A stretch of 64,000 nucleotides of DNA from Ancylobacter sp. SL191. Its GTDB lineage: Bacteria > Pseudomonadota > Alphaproteobacteria > Rhizobiales > Xanthobacteraceae. Below the pieces are notes generated by a model that saw nothing but the letters and a program-made list of their open reading frames with translations, was not told where the DNA came from and did no database searches. Below are positions 1-7,996 of the stretch, one piece after another. The stretch is taken from positions 2,579,001 to 2,643,000 of the forward strand of contig NZ_CP113056.1 of NCBI RefSeq assembly GCF_026625645.1, in the 5' to 3' direction. Numbering within the stretch: position 1 is the first letter of the stretch; each line of letters opens with the position of its first letter. Position numbers and translations under genes: made by a program.

Positions 1-2
1 CC

Positions 3-2297
3 ACCCAGACGCATGAGATGCGCATCGCCGAGCTGCTGGCCGGGCGCGCCGGCCTCGAGCCGACGCCGGAGGAAGTCGGGGAGGCCGAGGACGAGCTGCG
101 CCGGCGCGTGTTGATGCTCTGGCAGACCAACCTGCTGCGCCGCACCAAGCTGACCGTGCTGGACGAGGTGGCGAACGGGCTTGCCTATTACGACTACACC
201 TTCCTGCGCGAACTGCCGAAGCTCTATGCGGCGCTGGAGGATCGCCTCGCCGTGGTCGAGGGCGTGCCGCCGGAAAGCGCCCCCGAGGTCGGCTCCTTCC
301 TGCGCATGGGAAGCTGGATCGGCGGTGACCGCGACGGCAACCCCTTCGTCACCGCCGAAGTCACCCGCGAGACCATGCGGATGCAGAGCGCGCAGGCGGT
401 GCGCTTCTATCTCGGCGAACTTGATGCGCTCGGCGCCGAGCTTTCCATCTCCACCATTCGCGTCAAGGTGTCCGGCGAATTGCTGGCGCTGGTGGATTCG
501 GCCGCCGATTCCTCGCCGCACCGGCGCAACGAGCCGTACCGCCTCGCCGCCTCCGCCATCGCCGCCCGGCTGCGCGCCACCGCCTTCCGGCTGGAGATCG
601 CCGATCTCATCGGCCTCACCGTCAAGCCGTCGGTCGCGCCCTATGCCTCGGCCAGGGAGTTCCGCGCCGATCTCGACATCATCGACGCCTCGCTCAAGGC
701 GCACCGCTCGGCCGCTATCGCGCGCGGCAAGCTGCGGGCGCTGCGCCGGGCGGTGGACTGCTTCGGCTTCCACCTCGCCATTCTGGATTCGCGCCAGAAC
801 TCCGACGTGCATGAGCGCTGCGTCGCCGAGCTGTTCGAGGTCGCCGCGCCCGGCACCAATTACAAGGCGCTGCCCGAGGGCACGCGTACCTCGCTGCTGC
901 TGCGCGAGCTGACCACGGCGCGCCCGCTCACCTCGCCCTTCGCGGCCTATTCCGAGGAGACGGTGGGCGAGCTGGCGATGCTGCGCACCTGTGCCCGCAT
1001 CCACGAGATCTATGGCCGCGAGGCGATCCAGACCTGCATCATCTCCAAGGCCGAGGGCGTCTCGGACATGCTGGAGCTGGCGCTGCTGCTCAAGGAGGTC
1101 GGTCTCGTCGATCCCGCCGGCGCAGCGGCGGTGAACATCGTGCCGCTGTTCGAGACCATCGAGGATCTGCGCAACGCCGCCAAGGTGATGGAGCAGATGT
1201 TCCGCCTGCCGGAATATCGCAAGCTGGTCGACAGCCGCGGCGGCATGCAGGAAGTGATGCTCGGCTATTCCGACTCCAACAAGGATGGTGGCTTCGTCAC
1301 CTCCGGCTGGGAGCTCTACAAGGCCGAGATCGAGCTGATCGAGGTGTTCAAGCGCCATGGCGTGAAGCTGCGCCTGTTCCATGGCCGCGGCGGTTCGGTC
1401 GGCCGCGGCGGCGGGCCGAGCTACGACGCCATCCTCGCCCAGCCGGGCGGGGCGGTGCAGGGCGAGATCCGCATCACCGAGCAGGGCGAGATCATCTCGT
1501 CCAAGTTCGCCAACCCGGCGGTCGGGCGCGGCAATCTGGAAATCCTCGCTGCCGCCACGCTGGAGGCGACGCTGCTCTCGGGCGATGCCAAGGCGCCGCG
1601 CGAGGAATATCTCACCGTGATGGAGGAGCTGTCCGACGCGGCCTTCCGCGCCTATCGCTCGCTGGTCTACGAGACCCCGCGCTTCGAGGACTATTTCTGG
1701 GAGTCGACGGTCATCAACGAAATCGCGACGCTCAACATCGGCTCGCGCCCGGCCTCGCGCAAGAAGACGCGGCGGATCGAGGATCTGCGCGCCATTCCCT
1801 GGGTGTTCTCCTGGGCGCAGTGCCGGCTCATGCTGCCGGGCTGGTACGGCTTCGGCTCGGCGGTGACGGCGTGGCTGGAGAAGCACCCGGACGGCCTGCC
1901 GCTGCTGCAGGAGATGTACCGCGAGTGGCCGTTCTTCCGCACCCAGCTCTCCAATATGGACATGGTGCTCTCCAAGAGCTCCATCGCCATCGCCTCGCGC
2001 TACGCGCAGCTGGTGGAGGATGTGGAACTGCGCGAGAGTATTTTCGGGCGCATCCGCACCGAATATCAGGCCGCCATCGACTCGCTGCTGACCATCTCGC
2101 AGCAGACCAAGCTGCTCGGCTCCAACCCGCTGCTCGACCGCTCGATCCGCAACCGCTTCCCCTATATCGACCCGCTCAACCATGTGCAGGTCGGTCTGCT
2201 CCGCAAGTACCGGGCGAGCGACACGGACGAGAAGGTGCTGCAGGGCATCCAGCTGACCATCAACGGCATCTCCGCCGGCCTGCGGAACTCCGGCTGA
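3..2297 (+). CDS. ppc: Phosphoenolpyruvate carboxylase, 5' end cut off by the window
   Basis: Carboxylates phosphoenolpyruvate with bicarbonate to give oxaloacetate, replenishing the TCA cycle in the cytoplasm. The frame is open from base 3 and begins TQTHEM, the tail of the family's N-terminal TAHPT motif, so the true start lies upstream of the window; the ATG at 18 is internal. Visible signatures are [11 protein letters not shown], the second active-site motif [13 protein letters not shown], the glycine-rich [13 protein letters not shown] loop, and the C-terminal [14 protein letters not shown] ending typical of complete PEPC. The visible part is about 764 residues of the usual 880-940. The cupin gene starts 9 bases after the stop, so the two are probably co-transcribed. 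Confidence 0.97.
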   Translation, partial: TQTHEMRIAELLAGRAGLEPTPEEVGEAEDELRRRVLMLWQTNLLRRTKLTVLDEVANGLAYYDYTFLRELPKLYAALEDRLAVVEGVPPESAPEVGSFLRMGSWIGGDRDGNPFVTAEVTRETMRMQSAQAVRFYLGELDALGAELSISTIRVKVSGELLALVDSAADSSPHRRNEPYRLAASAIAARLRATAFRLEIADLIGLTVKPSVAPYASAREFRADLDIIDASLKAHRSAAIARGKLRALRRAVDCFGFHLAILDSRQNSDVHERCVAELFEVAAPGTNYKALPEGTRTSLLLRELTTARPLTSPFAAYSEETVGELAMLRTCARIHEIYGREAIQTCIISKAEGVSDMLELALLLKEVGLVDPAGAAAVNIVPLFETIEDLRNAAKVMEQMFRLPEYRKLVDSRGGMQEVMLGYSDSNKDGGFVTSGWELYKAEIELIEVFKRHGVKLRLFHGRGGSVGRGGGPSYDAILAQPGGAVQGEIRITEQGEIISSKFANPAVGRGNLEILAAATLEATLLSGDAKAPREEYLTVMEELSDAAFRAYRSLVYETPRFEDYFWESTVINEIATLNIGSRPASRKKTRRIEDLRAIPWVFSWAQCRLMLPGWYGFGSAVTAWLEKHPDGLPLLQEMYREWPFFRTQLSNMDMVLSKSSIAIASRYAQLVEDVELRESIFGRIRTEYQAAIDSLLTISQQTKLLGSNPLLDRSIRNRFPYIDPLNHVQVGLLRKYRASDTDEKVLQGIQLTINGISAGLRNSG

Positions 2298-2306
2298 GGC
2301 GCGGTC

Positions 2307-2600
2307 ATGGTGTTCGCCTGCACGATACCGGCCCGGCCGACGACGCTGGCCGATGATGAGCGTGTGCGCATCACGCGCTGGGATTTCGAGCCCGGCGCGA
2401 CCACCGGCTGGCACGAGCACGCGATGGACTATGCCATCGTCTTCGTCACCGACGGGCTGATGGAGATCGACGTGGACGGGACGGTGACGCAGGTCGCCAT
2501 GGCGGCCGGCGCCGCCTATTCCCGCCCCGCCGGCATCCGCCACGACGTGCGCAACGCCGGCGAAGCCCCGATGAGCTTCGTCGAGGTGGAGATGAAGTAG
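2307..2600 (+). CDS. Small single-domain cupin protein
   Basis: A 97-residue protein that is almost entirely one cupin beta-barrel. The metal-ligand segment GWHEHAMDYAIVFVTDG and the second cupin motif around RPAGIRHDVRNAG are both visible, with histidines placed to bind a metal. Small stand-alone cupins of this type are uncharacterised; some are dioxygenase-like, others bind small ligands. It begins 9 bases after ppc stops, with no room for its own promoter, so it is probably translated from the ppc message. No substrate can be assigned from the sequence. Confidence 0.85.
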   Translation: MVFACTIPARPTTLADDERVRITRWDFEPGATTGWHEHAMDYAIVFVTDGLMEIDVDGTVTQVAMAAGAAYSRPAGIRHDVRNAGEAPMSFVEVEMK

Positions 2601-2679
2601 GGCCGGGGGGCGGGGGCCTTCATCCGTCCCCGCCATCCTCTATACTGGCGGTCACCCTTATCCCCGTTGCCGGTTCGCC

Positions 2680-3312
2680 ATGTACACGCCGCCCGCCTTC
2701 CGCGAAGACGATCCCGCCACGCTCCGCCAGATCATCCGCGCGGCGCGGCTTGCCACGCTGGTGACGGCGACGGCCGAGGGGCTGATGGCAACGCCGCTGC
2801 CGCTCTATCTCGATGAGAGCGAGGGCGCGCATGGCGTGCTCTATGGCCATCTCGCCAAGGCCAACCCGCAATGGAAGGCCGCCTCGCTCGGCGAGGCGCT
2901 GGTGCTGTTCTCCGGCGCCGACGCCTACATCACGCCGAGCTGGTACGCGGCCAAGCAGGACCACGGCAAGGTGGTGCCGACCTGGAACTATGAGGCGGTC
3001 CACGCCTATGGCCCGGCCGAGTTCTTTGAGGATGGTGCGCGCCTCCTGGAGGCGGTGACGCGGCTCACCCAGCTTTATGAGCAGCCGCGCGCCGAGCCCT
3101 GGGCCGTCACCGACGCACCGGAGCCCTTCATCGCCAGCCAGCTCAAGGGCATTGTCGGGCTGCGCCTGCCGATCACCCGGCTGGAAGGCAAGCGCAAGAT
3201 GAGCCAGAACCGCTCCGAGGCCGACCGCGAGGGTGTCGCGCGCGGGCTGGCCGAGAGCGAAAGCCCGCGCGACCACGCCGTCGCGGCGATGATCCCGACC
3301 TCTGGCCCCTGA
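2680..3312 (+). CDS. FMN-binding negative transcriptional regulator, PaiB family
   Basis: A 210-residue PaiB/split-barrel protein. The N-terminus MYTPPAFREDD, the PLPLYLDE strand, the GHLAKANPQW segment and the WYAAKQDHGKVVPTWNYEAVH block are characteristic of the family. Bacillus PaiB is described as a repressor of sporulation and protease genes; in proteobacteria the role is unknown and flavin binding is the more general property. A 79-base gap separates it from the cupin gene and contains a TATACT that could be a -10 element, without a good -35. The LysE-type exporter gene begins 19 bases after its stop, so the two may be co-transcribed. Confidence 0.88.
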   Translation: MYTPPAFREDDPATLRQIIRAARLATLVTATAEGLMATPLPLYLDESEGAHGVLYGHLAKANPQWKAASLGEALVLFSGADAYITPSWYAAKQDHGKVVPTWNYEAVHAYGPAEFFEDGARLLEAVTRLTQLYEQPRAEPWAVTDAPEPFIASQLKGIVGLRLPITRLEGKRKMSQNRSEADREGVARGLAESESPRDHAVAAMIPTSGP

Positions 3313-3331
3313 TCTCTGCGAGCCCCCGCAC

Positions 3332-3987
3332 ATGAGCGTCCTGCCTGAGCTGTCGCAACTCTCTCTCTCTATGTCGCCGCCGCCCTGCTGCTGGCGGTCA
3401 CGCCCGGCCCCGGCATCTTCTATGTCGCGGCGCGCACGCTGGCCGGCGGGCGGGCGGAGGGCATTGCTTCCTCCTTCGGCACCGGCCTTGGCGGCATGGT
3501 GCATGTGGTCGCGGGAAGCCTCGGCGTCTCGGCCTTGGTGCTGGCAAGCGCGGAACTGTTCACCGCGCTGAAGCTCATCGGCGCCGCCTATCTCGTCTGG
3601 ATCGGCTGGCGCACCATCCGCGCCGCCGGGCGCGACGCGGCGGCCGCTCTGGCGGGGCAGGCGGCTGTGCCACCCATTGGCGCGCGACGTGCCTTCCGCG
3701 AGGGCGTGCTGGTCGAGGCGCTCAACCCGAAGACGGCGGCCTTCTTCCTCGCCTTCATCCCGCAATTCATCGATCCCGCCGGCGCGGTGGCGCTGCAATT
3801 CGTGCTGCTCGGCTTTATCGCGGTGGCGCTGAACACGCTGGCCGACATCGCCGTCGCCATGGCCGCTGGCAGCCTGCGCGAGCGGGCCGCCGCCCGTCCG
3901 CTCCTCATGCGCCGCCTGCGCCAGACCTCCGGTGGCGCTATGATCGCGCTCGGCCTTGGACTGAGCCTCGCTCGCCGCCCGGCGTGA
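3332..3987 (+). pseudogene. LysE/RhtB-family amino-acid exporter, frameshifted at a (CT)6 run
   Basis: LysE-type exporters are inner-membrane proteins of about 205-215 residues that expel amino acids. The ATG at 3332 opens MSVLPELSQL and then meets six CT units at 3359-3370. As written, the frame leaves the exporter. In the neighbouring frame the family sequence continues as YVAAALLLAVTPGPG and runs intact to the TGA at 3987. Removing one CT unit joins the two exactly. The downstream frame has no ATG, GTG or TTG between its stop at 3346 and the ATG at 3496, so any product made now would lack the first helix and the TPGPG motif. This may be slippage (phase variation), true decay or a read error. 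Confidence 0.8.
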
Positions 3988-3994
3988 CTGATCG

Positions 3995-4747
3995 TTACCC
4001 CGCCGCCGGCATCTCCGGGACGATCTTCGGCGGTACGCGGGCCATGTGGAAGGCGGCCTTGATCAGCGCCGCGTTGCCCTCGGCCTCGCTGCCATCCGGC
4101 ATCAGCTTGCCATCCTCAAGGCCGATCCGTGTATCCAGCCCGCGCATCAGCGCGTCCTGGTAGAGCGGCCATTTGGTGGCGTCGAAGCCGTGCTGGAGGA
4201 TGGGCACGTCGAGGCTGGCGCGGGCCAGCACCGTGCGGATGCCGGCGGCGGCGGCGAGGCCTTCCGCCGTGTCCTGCTCATTGATCTCAATGAGGATGCG
4301 CAGGGTTTGGCGCGCCTCGGGCAAGGCGACGAAGCGCTCGGCATCCGCCACCGACCACAGTCCGGCCTCGACGCCGATGCCGCGCGACAGGCACAGGCGG
4401 ATCATTTCCGGCGCGTCCGTTTCGATCAGGTTGATCGAGACATAGTCCGGCAGCACCTCCCACGCCTTCACCGCCTCGAGCCGGCCGGCGCCGCCGGGGG
4501 CGATGCCGGCATGGGTGGAGAGGCCGATCGGCGTCTGCGGCAGGCGGGCGCGAATGGCGCGGATCGCCGCCGCGACCGCGGCCGGTTCCAGCGTCTCCGC
4601 GCCGTCCTCGCCGCGCGGATGGACGTGAAGTTCGCTCGCGCCCGCCGCGATGGCGAGCGCCGCATCGGTCGCGAGTTCCGACGCGCTGAGCGGGGTGAAC
4701 GCGTGAAAGTCCTTGGTCCGCGAACCGTTGAGGCAGGCCTGCAGCAT
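3995..4747 (-). CDS. Beta-keto acid cleavage enzyme (BKACE, DUF849 family)
   Basis: BKACE enzymes condense a beta-keto acid with acetyl-CoA and cleave it, as in 3-keto-5-aminohexanoate breakdown in lysine fermentation; specificity varies widely across the family. Visible features are the metal-binding HVHPRGEDG near residue 41, the GLSTHAGIAPGG strand and the TIM-barrel length of about 250 residues. I place the start at 4747 because AAGGAG lies six bases upstream; the frame is open ten codons further, to a TTG, with no ribosome site. The UPF0178 gene ends just upstream on the same strand, so the two probably share a transcript. The substrate is unknown. Confidence 0.85.
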   Translation of the reverse strand: MLQACLNGSRTKDFHAFTPLSASELATDAALAIAAGASELHVHPRGEDGAETLEPAAVAAAIRAIRARLPQTPIGLSTHAGIAPGGAGRLEAVKAWEVLPDYVSINLIETDAPEMIRLCLSRGIGVEAGLWSVADAERFVALPEARQTLRILIEINEQDTAEGLAAAAGIRTVLARASLDVPILQHGFDATKWPLYQDALMRGLDTRIGLEDGKLMPDGSEAEGNAALIKAAFHMARVPPKIVPEMPAAG

Positions 4748-4773
4748 CGCACTCTCCTTGGCGCCGTTACCCA

Positions 4774-5247
4774 TCAACCCGATGGGTGGCCCTTTCGTTT
4801 CAGCCGCATGACCGCGCGGTCGAGCGCCTGCAGGAATTCCGAGCGGTCGCGCGGGGAAAAGGCGCGCGGGCCGCGCGTCATCTCGCCGGCCTCGCGCAGA
4901 TCGGCCATCAAATTGCGGGTCGCAAGCTGCATGCCAATGCTGGAGGCGGTGAAGGGCCGGCCATTGGGCGCGATGGCTTCCGCCCCCTTCGCCACCACGC
5001 GGGCGGCAAGCGGCACGTCGGCGGTGATGACGAGATCGCCCTCTTCCGCCCGCTCGGCGATCCAGTCATCGGCGACGTCGAGCCCGGACGGCACGATAAC
5101 GCGCTCCACCTCCACGTCGCGCGGCGTGGCGATGTAGCTGTTGGAGACGAGAAAGACCTTGATGCCGTGGCGGGCGGCGACCCGGTAGGTCTCGTCCTTC
5201 ACCGGGCAGGCATCCGCGTCGATATAGATGAAGATCGGCTTCAGCAC
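4774..5247 (-). CDS. UPF0178 (DUF188, YaiI/YqxD) protein
   Basis: A 157-residue protein of the YaiI/YqxD family. The diagnostic N-terminal [14 protein letters not shown] is present, followed by [15 protein letters not shown] and the aspartate-bearing [14 protein letters not shown], an arrangement reminiscent of PIN-like nuclease folds. No biochemical function is established. It ends about 27 bases before the preferred start of the BKACE gene on the same strand. Upstream is a leader with a small reading frame and a terminator whose stem ends only about 40 bases before this start, so readthrough or attenuation may govern expression. Confidence 0.88.
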   Translation of the reverse strand: MLKPIFIYIDADACPVKDETYRVAARHGIKVFLVSNSYIATPRDVEVERVIVPSGLDVADDWIAERAEEGDLVITADVPLAARVVAKGAEAIAPNGRPFTASSIGMQLATRNLMADLREAGEMTRGPRAFSPRDRSEFLQALDRAVMRLKRKGHPSG

Positions 5248-5274
5248 AGTATTACCGCCACCAAATGGCGTGAG

Positions 5275-5310
5275 TTCAAGAAAGAAGGGCTGCCCGCGAG
5301 GACAGCCCTT
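5275..5310 (-). terminator. Rho-independent terminator between leader ORF and UPF0178 gene
   Basis: On the minus strand an 11-bp stem (arms 5300-5310 and 5285-5295, one mismatch, GNRA-like four-base loop) is followed by a T-rich tail, TTCTTTCTT. It ends the small transcript that starts near 5490 and sits directly upstream of the UPF0178 start, the position expected of an attenuator. Confidence 0.7.
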
Positions 5311-5369
5311 CCCATGTCAGACCGCGGTCCGGCCCGGTAACCGCCGCGAAGGCGGTGCATTGTGTCGCA

Positions 5370-5447
5370 TCACGCGGCACGGACCTCGCAAGAGGCAAGC
5401 GTCCAGGTCACGGATACCGACGACCGCGGATCAAGACGATCAGACAC
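5370..5447 (-). CDS. Possible 25-residue leader peptide with an extreme Shine-Dalgarno
   Basis: A GTG at 5447 follows GAAAGGAGGTGATCCA, a full-length complement of the 16S rRNA 3' end, far longer than a normal ribosome site. The GTG opens 25 codons beginning SDRLDPRSSVSV and ending SCEVRAA, then TGA. It is followed by a small hairpin (5340-5356) and the terminator at 5275-5310. No amino acid is repeated in the way seen in biosynthetic attenuators. A TATAAG at 5485-5490 could be its -10 element. I do not recognise the peptide. The alternative is that the segment acts as RNA, with translation incidental. Confidence 0.4.
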   Translation of the reverse strand: MSDRLDPRSSVSVTWTLASCEVRAA

Positions 5448-5568
5448 TGGATCACCTCCTTTCAATTGTTGACGACGCTTGAAGCTTATACCGATTCGCC
5501 CATTCGTCATCCCCGCCGCGATCGGCTACGTTCACATAGCGTTACGCCCTGTTGAGGGGCCGTGAGGG

Positions 5569-7368
5569 ATGCGACAGACGGAGACGACAGGGATGGTTCA
5601 CGGGCTCCGAGCAATCGTCCGCCCCCTCGGTGCGGGGCTGTTGATGGGGATGCTGGCGCTGACCCCGGCGGGTGCCCAGCAGGCCTCCGATGCGCAGGCG
5701 CCCGAGGGCGCCGGGGCGGCACAGGCCGGGGCGAAGCTCGCCACCGGCAAGAGCTGGATGGTCACCGCCGCCCACCCGCTCGCGGTCGAGGCGGGTGCCG
5801 CGCAGCTGCGCGCCGGCGGCAGCGCGATCGACGCCTTGGTGGCGACGCAGCTCGTGCTCGGCCTCGTCGAGCCGCAATCCTCCGGCCTCGGGGGCGGCGC
5901 CTTCCTGGTCTATTGGGATGCGGCGCGCCGCACGCTCACCACCTTCGATGGCCGCGAGACCGCGCCGCGCGCGGCGACGCCGACCCTGTTCCTCGACGCC
6001 AAGGGCGAGCCGCTGCCCTTCATGCAGGCGGTGATCGGCGGGCGCTCGGTCGGCACGCCCGGCACGCCGCGCCTTCTGGAAACCGTGCATCGCCGTTATG
6101 GCAAGCGCCCCTGGGCCGAGCTGTTCGAGCCGGCGCGCGAGCTTGCCACCCATGGCTTCACCGTCTCGCCGCGCCTCGCGGCGCTGATCGCCGGCGATGT
6201 CGAGACGCTGAAGCGCGACCAGACCGCCCGCGCCTATTTCCTCGATGGCGACGACCTGCCCCGCAAGGAGGGCACGCGGCTGCGCAACCCGGCCTATGCG
6301 GCGACGCTGCAGGTGCTCGCCACCAGCGGGGCGGATGCGTTCTATACCGGCGCGCTGGCCGACGACATGGTGCGCGCCGTGCAGAGCGGGGCGAATGCCG
6401 GGCTGCTGGCGCGGGAGGATCTGCGCGATTATCAGGTGAAGGAGCGCGCGGCGGTCTGCGCGCCCTATCGCGGCTTCGATGTCTGCGGCATGGGCCCGCC
6501 GAGCTCGGGCGCGCTCACCCTCGGCCAGATCCTCGGCCTCGTCGCGCCGTTCGATCTCAAGGCGCTCGGGCCGACCTCGCCGGAAGCCTGGCGGGTGATC
6601 GCCGATGCCTCGCGCCTCGCCTTCGCCGACCGCGAACGCTACATGGCCGACAGCGACTTCGTGCCCATGCCAACCAAGGGCCTGCTGGCGCCGGATTATC
6701 TCAAGGGCCGGGCGGCACTGCTCAAGGGTGACGACGCGCTGCCCGCCGTCACCGCCGGCGAGCCGGGCTGGGACCACGCCCGCGCCGAGCCGCGCGCGGA
6801 TGGCGCGGCGCCGGAAATGCCCTCGACGACGCAGATCACCATTGTCGATGCCGCCGGTAATGTCGCCTCCATGACCTCGACCATCGAGGCCGGTTTCGGC
6901 TCCCGGCTGATGGTGGGCGGCTTCCTGCTCAACAACGAGCTGACCGACTTCTCCTTCCGCTCGCACAAGAACGGCGTGCCGGTGGCGAACCGGGTGGAGC
7001 CGGGCAAGCGCCCGCGTTCCTCGATGACACCGACCATCGTCATGAAGGATCGCAAGCCGGTTCTGGCGTTGGGCTCGCCCGGCGGCAGCCAGATCATCGG
7101 CTATGTCGCCAAGACGCTGATCGCCCATCTCGACTGGGGGATGAAGCTGGACGAGGCCATCGCCGCGCCGAACGTGCTGGCGCGTTTCGATGCGGTGGAG
7201 ATCGAGGCCGGCACGCCGGCGGAGGCGCTGGCGCCGGAGCTGAAGGCGCTCGGCTTCGAGGTGAAGACCGCGCCGATGACCTCGGGCGTGCAGGCGGTGG
7301 CGATCACCCCCGACGGCCTCATCGGCGCCGCCGACCCGCGCCGCGAGGGCGTGGCGATCGGGGAGTGA
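5569..7368 (+). CDS. ggt: Gamma-glutamyltransferase, secreted
   Basis: Hydrolyses or transfers the gamma-glutamyl group of glutathione and related compounds in the periplasm. The 599-residue precursor has a Sec signal peptide ending about AGAQQA; the start may be 5569 or the ATG at 5593. LGGGAFLVYWD and the substrate-carboxylate arginine in TFDGRETAPRAA are in place. The autocatalytic cleavage site is the threonine pair of MPSTTQITIVDAAGNV, where the nucleophilic Thr becomes the N-terminus of the small subunit. GGFLLNNELTDFSF and RPRSSMTPTIV complete the fold. Full family length, no damage seen. It stands alone between the leader transcript and a repeat-rich gap. Confidence 0.95.
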   Translation: MRQTETTGMVHGLRAIVRPLGAGLLMGMLALTPAGAQQASDAQAPEGAGAAQAGAKLATGKSWMVTAAHPLAVEAGAAQLRAGGSAIDALVATQLVLGLVEPQSSGLGGGAFLVYWDAARRTLTTFDGRETAPRAATPTLFLDAKGEPLPFMQAVIGGRSVGTPGTPRLLETVHRRYGKRPWAELFEPARELATHGFTVSPRLAALIAGDVETLKRDQTARAYFLDGDDLPRKEGTRLRNPAYAATLQVLATSGADAFYTGALADDMVRAVQSGANAGLLAREDLRDYQVKERAAVCAPYRGFDVCGMGPPSSGALTLGQILGLVAPFDLKALGPTSPEAWRVIADASRLAFADRERYMADSDFVPMPTKGLLAPDYLKGRAALLKGDDALPAVTAGEPGWDHARAEPRADGAAPEMPSTTQITIVDAAGNVASMTSTIEAGFGSRLMVGGFLLNNELTDFSFRSHKNGVPVANRVEPGKRPRSSMTPTIVMKDRKPVLALGSPGGSQIIGYVAKTLIAHLDWGMKLDEAIAAPNVLARFDAVEIEAGTPAEALAPELKALGFEVKTAPMTSGVQAVAITPDGLIGAADPRREGVAIGE

Positions 7369-7424
7369 GGGGAGGCGATCAGTTCAAGACGGATCGTCAA
7401 CCCGGAGCTTGAACACATACATAT

Positions 7425-7531
7425 CGTCATCCCCGGGCTTGACCCGGGGATCCATGACTTGGGCCCGCGACCAAGGCGTGGATGGCCGGGTCAAGCCCGG
7501 GGATGACGGCGTTATCCGCTCGGGGATGACG
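7425..7531. repeat. Interspersed palindromic repeat, two inverted 30-nt arms plus a partial third copy
   Basis: Arms at 7425-7454 and 7479-7508 are inverted copies with 2 differences in 30 bases; each carries its own inner hairpin, CCCCGGG-CTTGA-CCCGGGG. A fragment, CGGGGATGACG, repeats at 7521-7531, and another, CGTCATCCCCG, at 5506-5516. Elements with this core are common between genes in Hyphomicrobiales. It lies in the 184-base gap between the ggt and fmdB 3' ends, where it could also act as a bidirectional terminator. Confidence 0.75.
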
Positions 7532-7552
7532 CTTGCTTGGGCAAGCCTCACC

Positions 7553-7909
7553 TCAATGGCTGATCATCCACGGCCGGGCCGAGGGGAAGCTCTTGGCGCC
7601 GCTGGCGGCGGTGGCGGTCTTGGACTTCTTGGAGCGGCTCTTCATCCCGCCGGAGCAGCAGGAGCAGCTCGACGGGTGCTTCTTCGCCGCGAACTCGCCC
7701 ACCGACATCGGGGCGTTGGCGGCCCGCTCATTGGTGGCGTGGGCGATCAGGTTCTCGCGCGCCATGCCGGAGAAATGCGGGGCGGTGAGCATCACGCGCG
7801 GGGCGCTGGCGCCGCAATCGGGGCAGGGCTGCGGATCCTTGTACTCGCTCATCGGCCGCATCGCGGTGAAGTCGCCGCAGCTCTCGCAGAGATATTCATA
7901 GACGGGCAT
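7553..7909 (-). CDS. fmdB: FmdB-family zinc-ribbon protein
   Basis: Small zinc-ribbon protein named for its place in the formamidase cluster of Methylophilus methylotrophus, where it was proposed to act in regulation. The start is the ATG at 7909, preceded by AGGGAG and giving the family N-terminus MPVYEYLCESCG; 19 more codons are open upstream but lack a ribosome site. Two CxxC pairs (CESC and CPDC, about residues 8-11 and 29-32) form the zinc knuckle. The tail is low-complexity and basic with further cysteines (SSCSCC). It is the last gene of the urt-fmdA operon, 87 bases beyond fmdA, and probably has an accessory role to the amidase. Confidence 0.88.
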   Translation of the reverse strand: MPVYEYLCESCGDFTAMRPMSEYKDPQPCPDCGASAPRVMLTAPHFSGMARENLIAHATNERAANAPMSVGEFAAKKHPSSCSCCSGGMKSRSKKSKTATAASGAKSFPSARPWMISH

Positions 7910-7945
7910 GGCCGCTCCCTGGGCGTTTCCTCGTACTGAAGAGAG

Positions 7946-7975
7946 GGCGGGGCGGCGCTTTTGCACCGCCCCGCC
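7946..7975. terminator. GC-rich hairpin between fmdA and fmdB
   Basis: A perfect 10-bp inverted repeat, GGCGGGGCGG/CCGCCCCGCC, with a 10-base loop sits between the fmdA stop and the fmdB start on the leftward transcript. It lacks a U-tract, so it may be a processing or attenuation hairpin rather than a full terminator. Confidence 0.5.
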
Positions 7976-7996
7976 GTCACCGGACGTCAGCGGGGG

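Larger units (their letters stand above)
5265..5490 (-). ncRNA. Candidate short structured leader transcript or small RNA
   Basis: This 320-base gap between the UPF0178 and gamma-glutamyltransferase genes holds, on the minus strand, a TATAAG box, the anti-16S-like ribosome site, a 25-codon frame, a 6-bp hairpin and a strong terminator. Together these look like an independent transcript of about 200 nt or a 5' leader for the UPF0178 gene. On the plus strand the same stretch reads CTGGATCACCTCCTTTC, identical to the 3' end of 16S rRNA. The boundaries are inferred. Confidence 0.4.

Noticed and set aside
2620..3798. Long minus-strand open frame across the PaiB and LysE genes
   Set aside because: It is an Arg/Gly/Ala-rich antisense shadow, typical of high-GC DNA, and opposes two genes with clear families.
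5449..5465. rRNA fragment (CTGGATCACCTCCTTTC identical to the 16S 3' end)
   Set aside because: Only 17 bases match and nothing rRNA-like flanks them; best read as a strong Shine-Dalgarno on the other strand.
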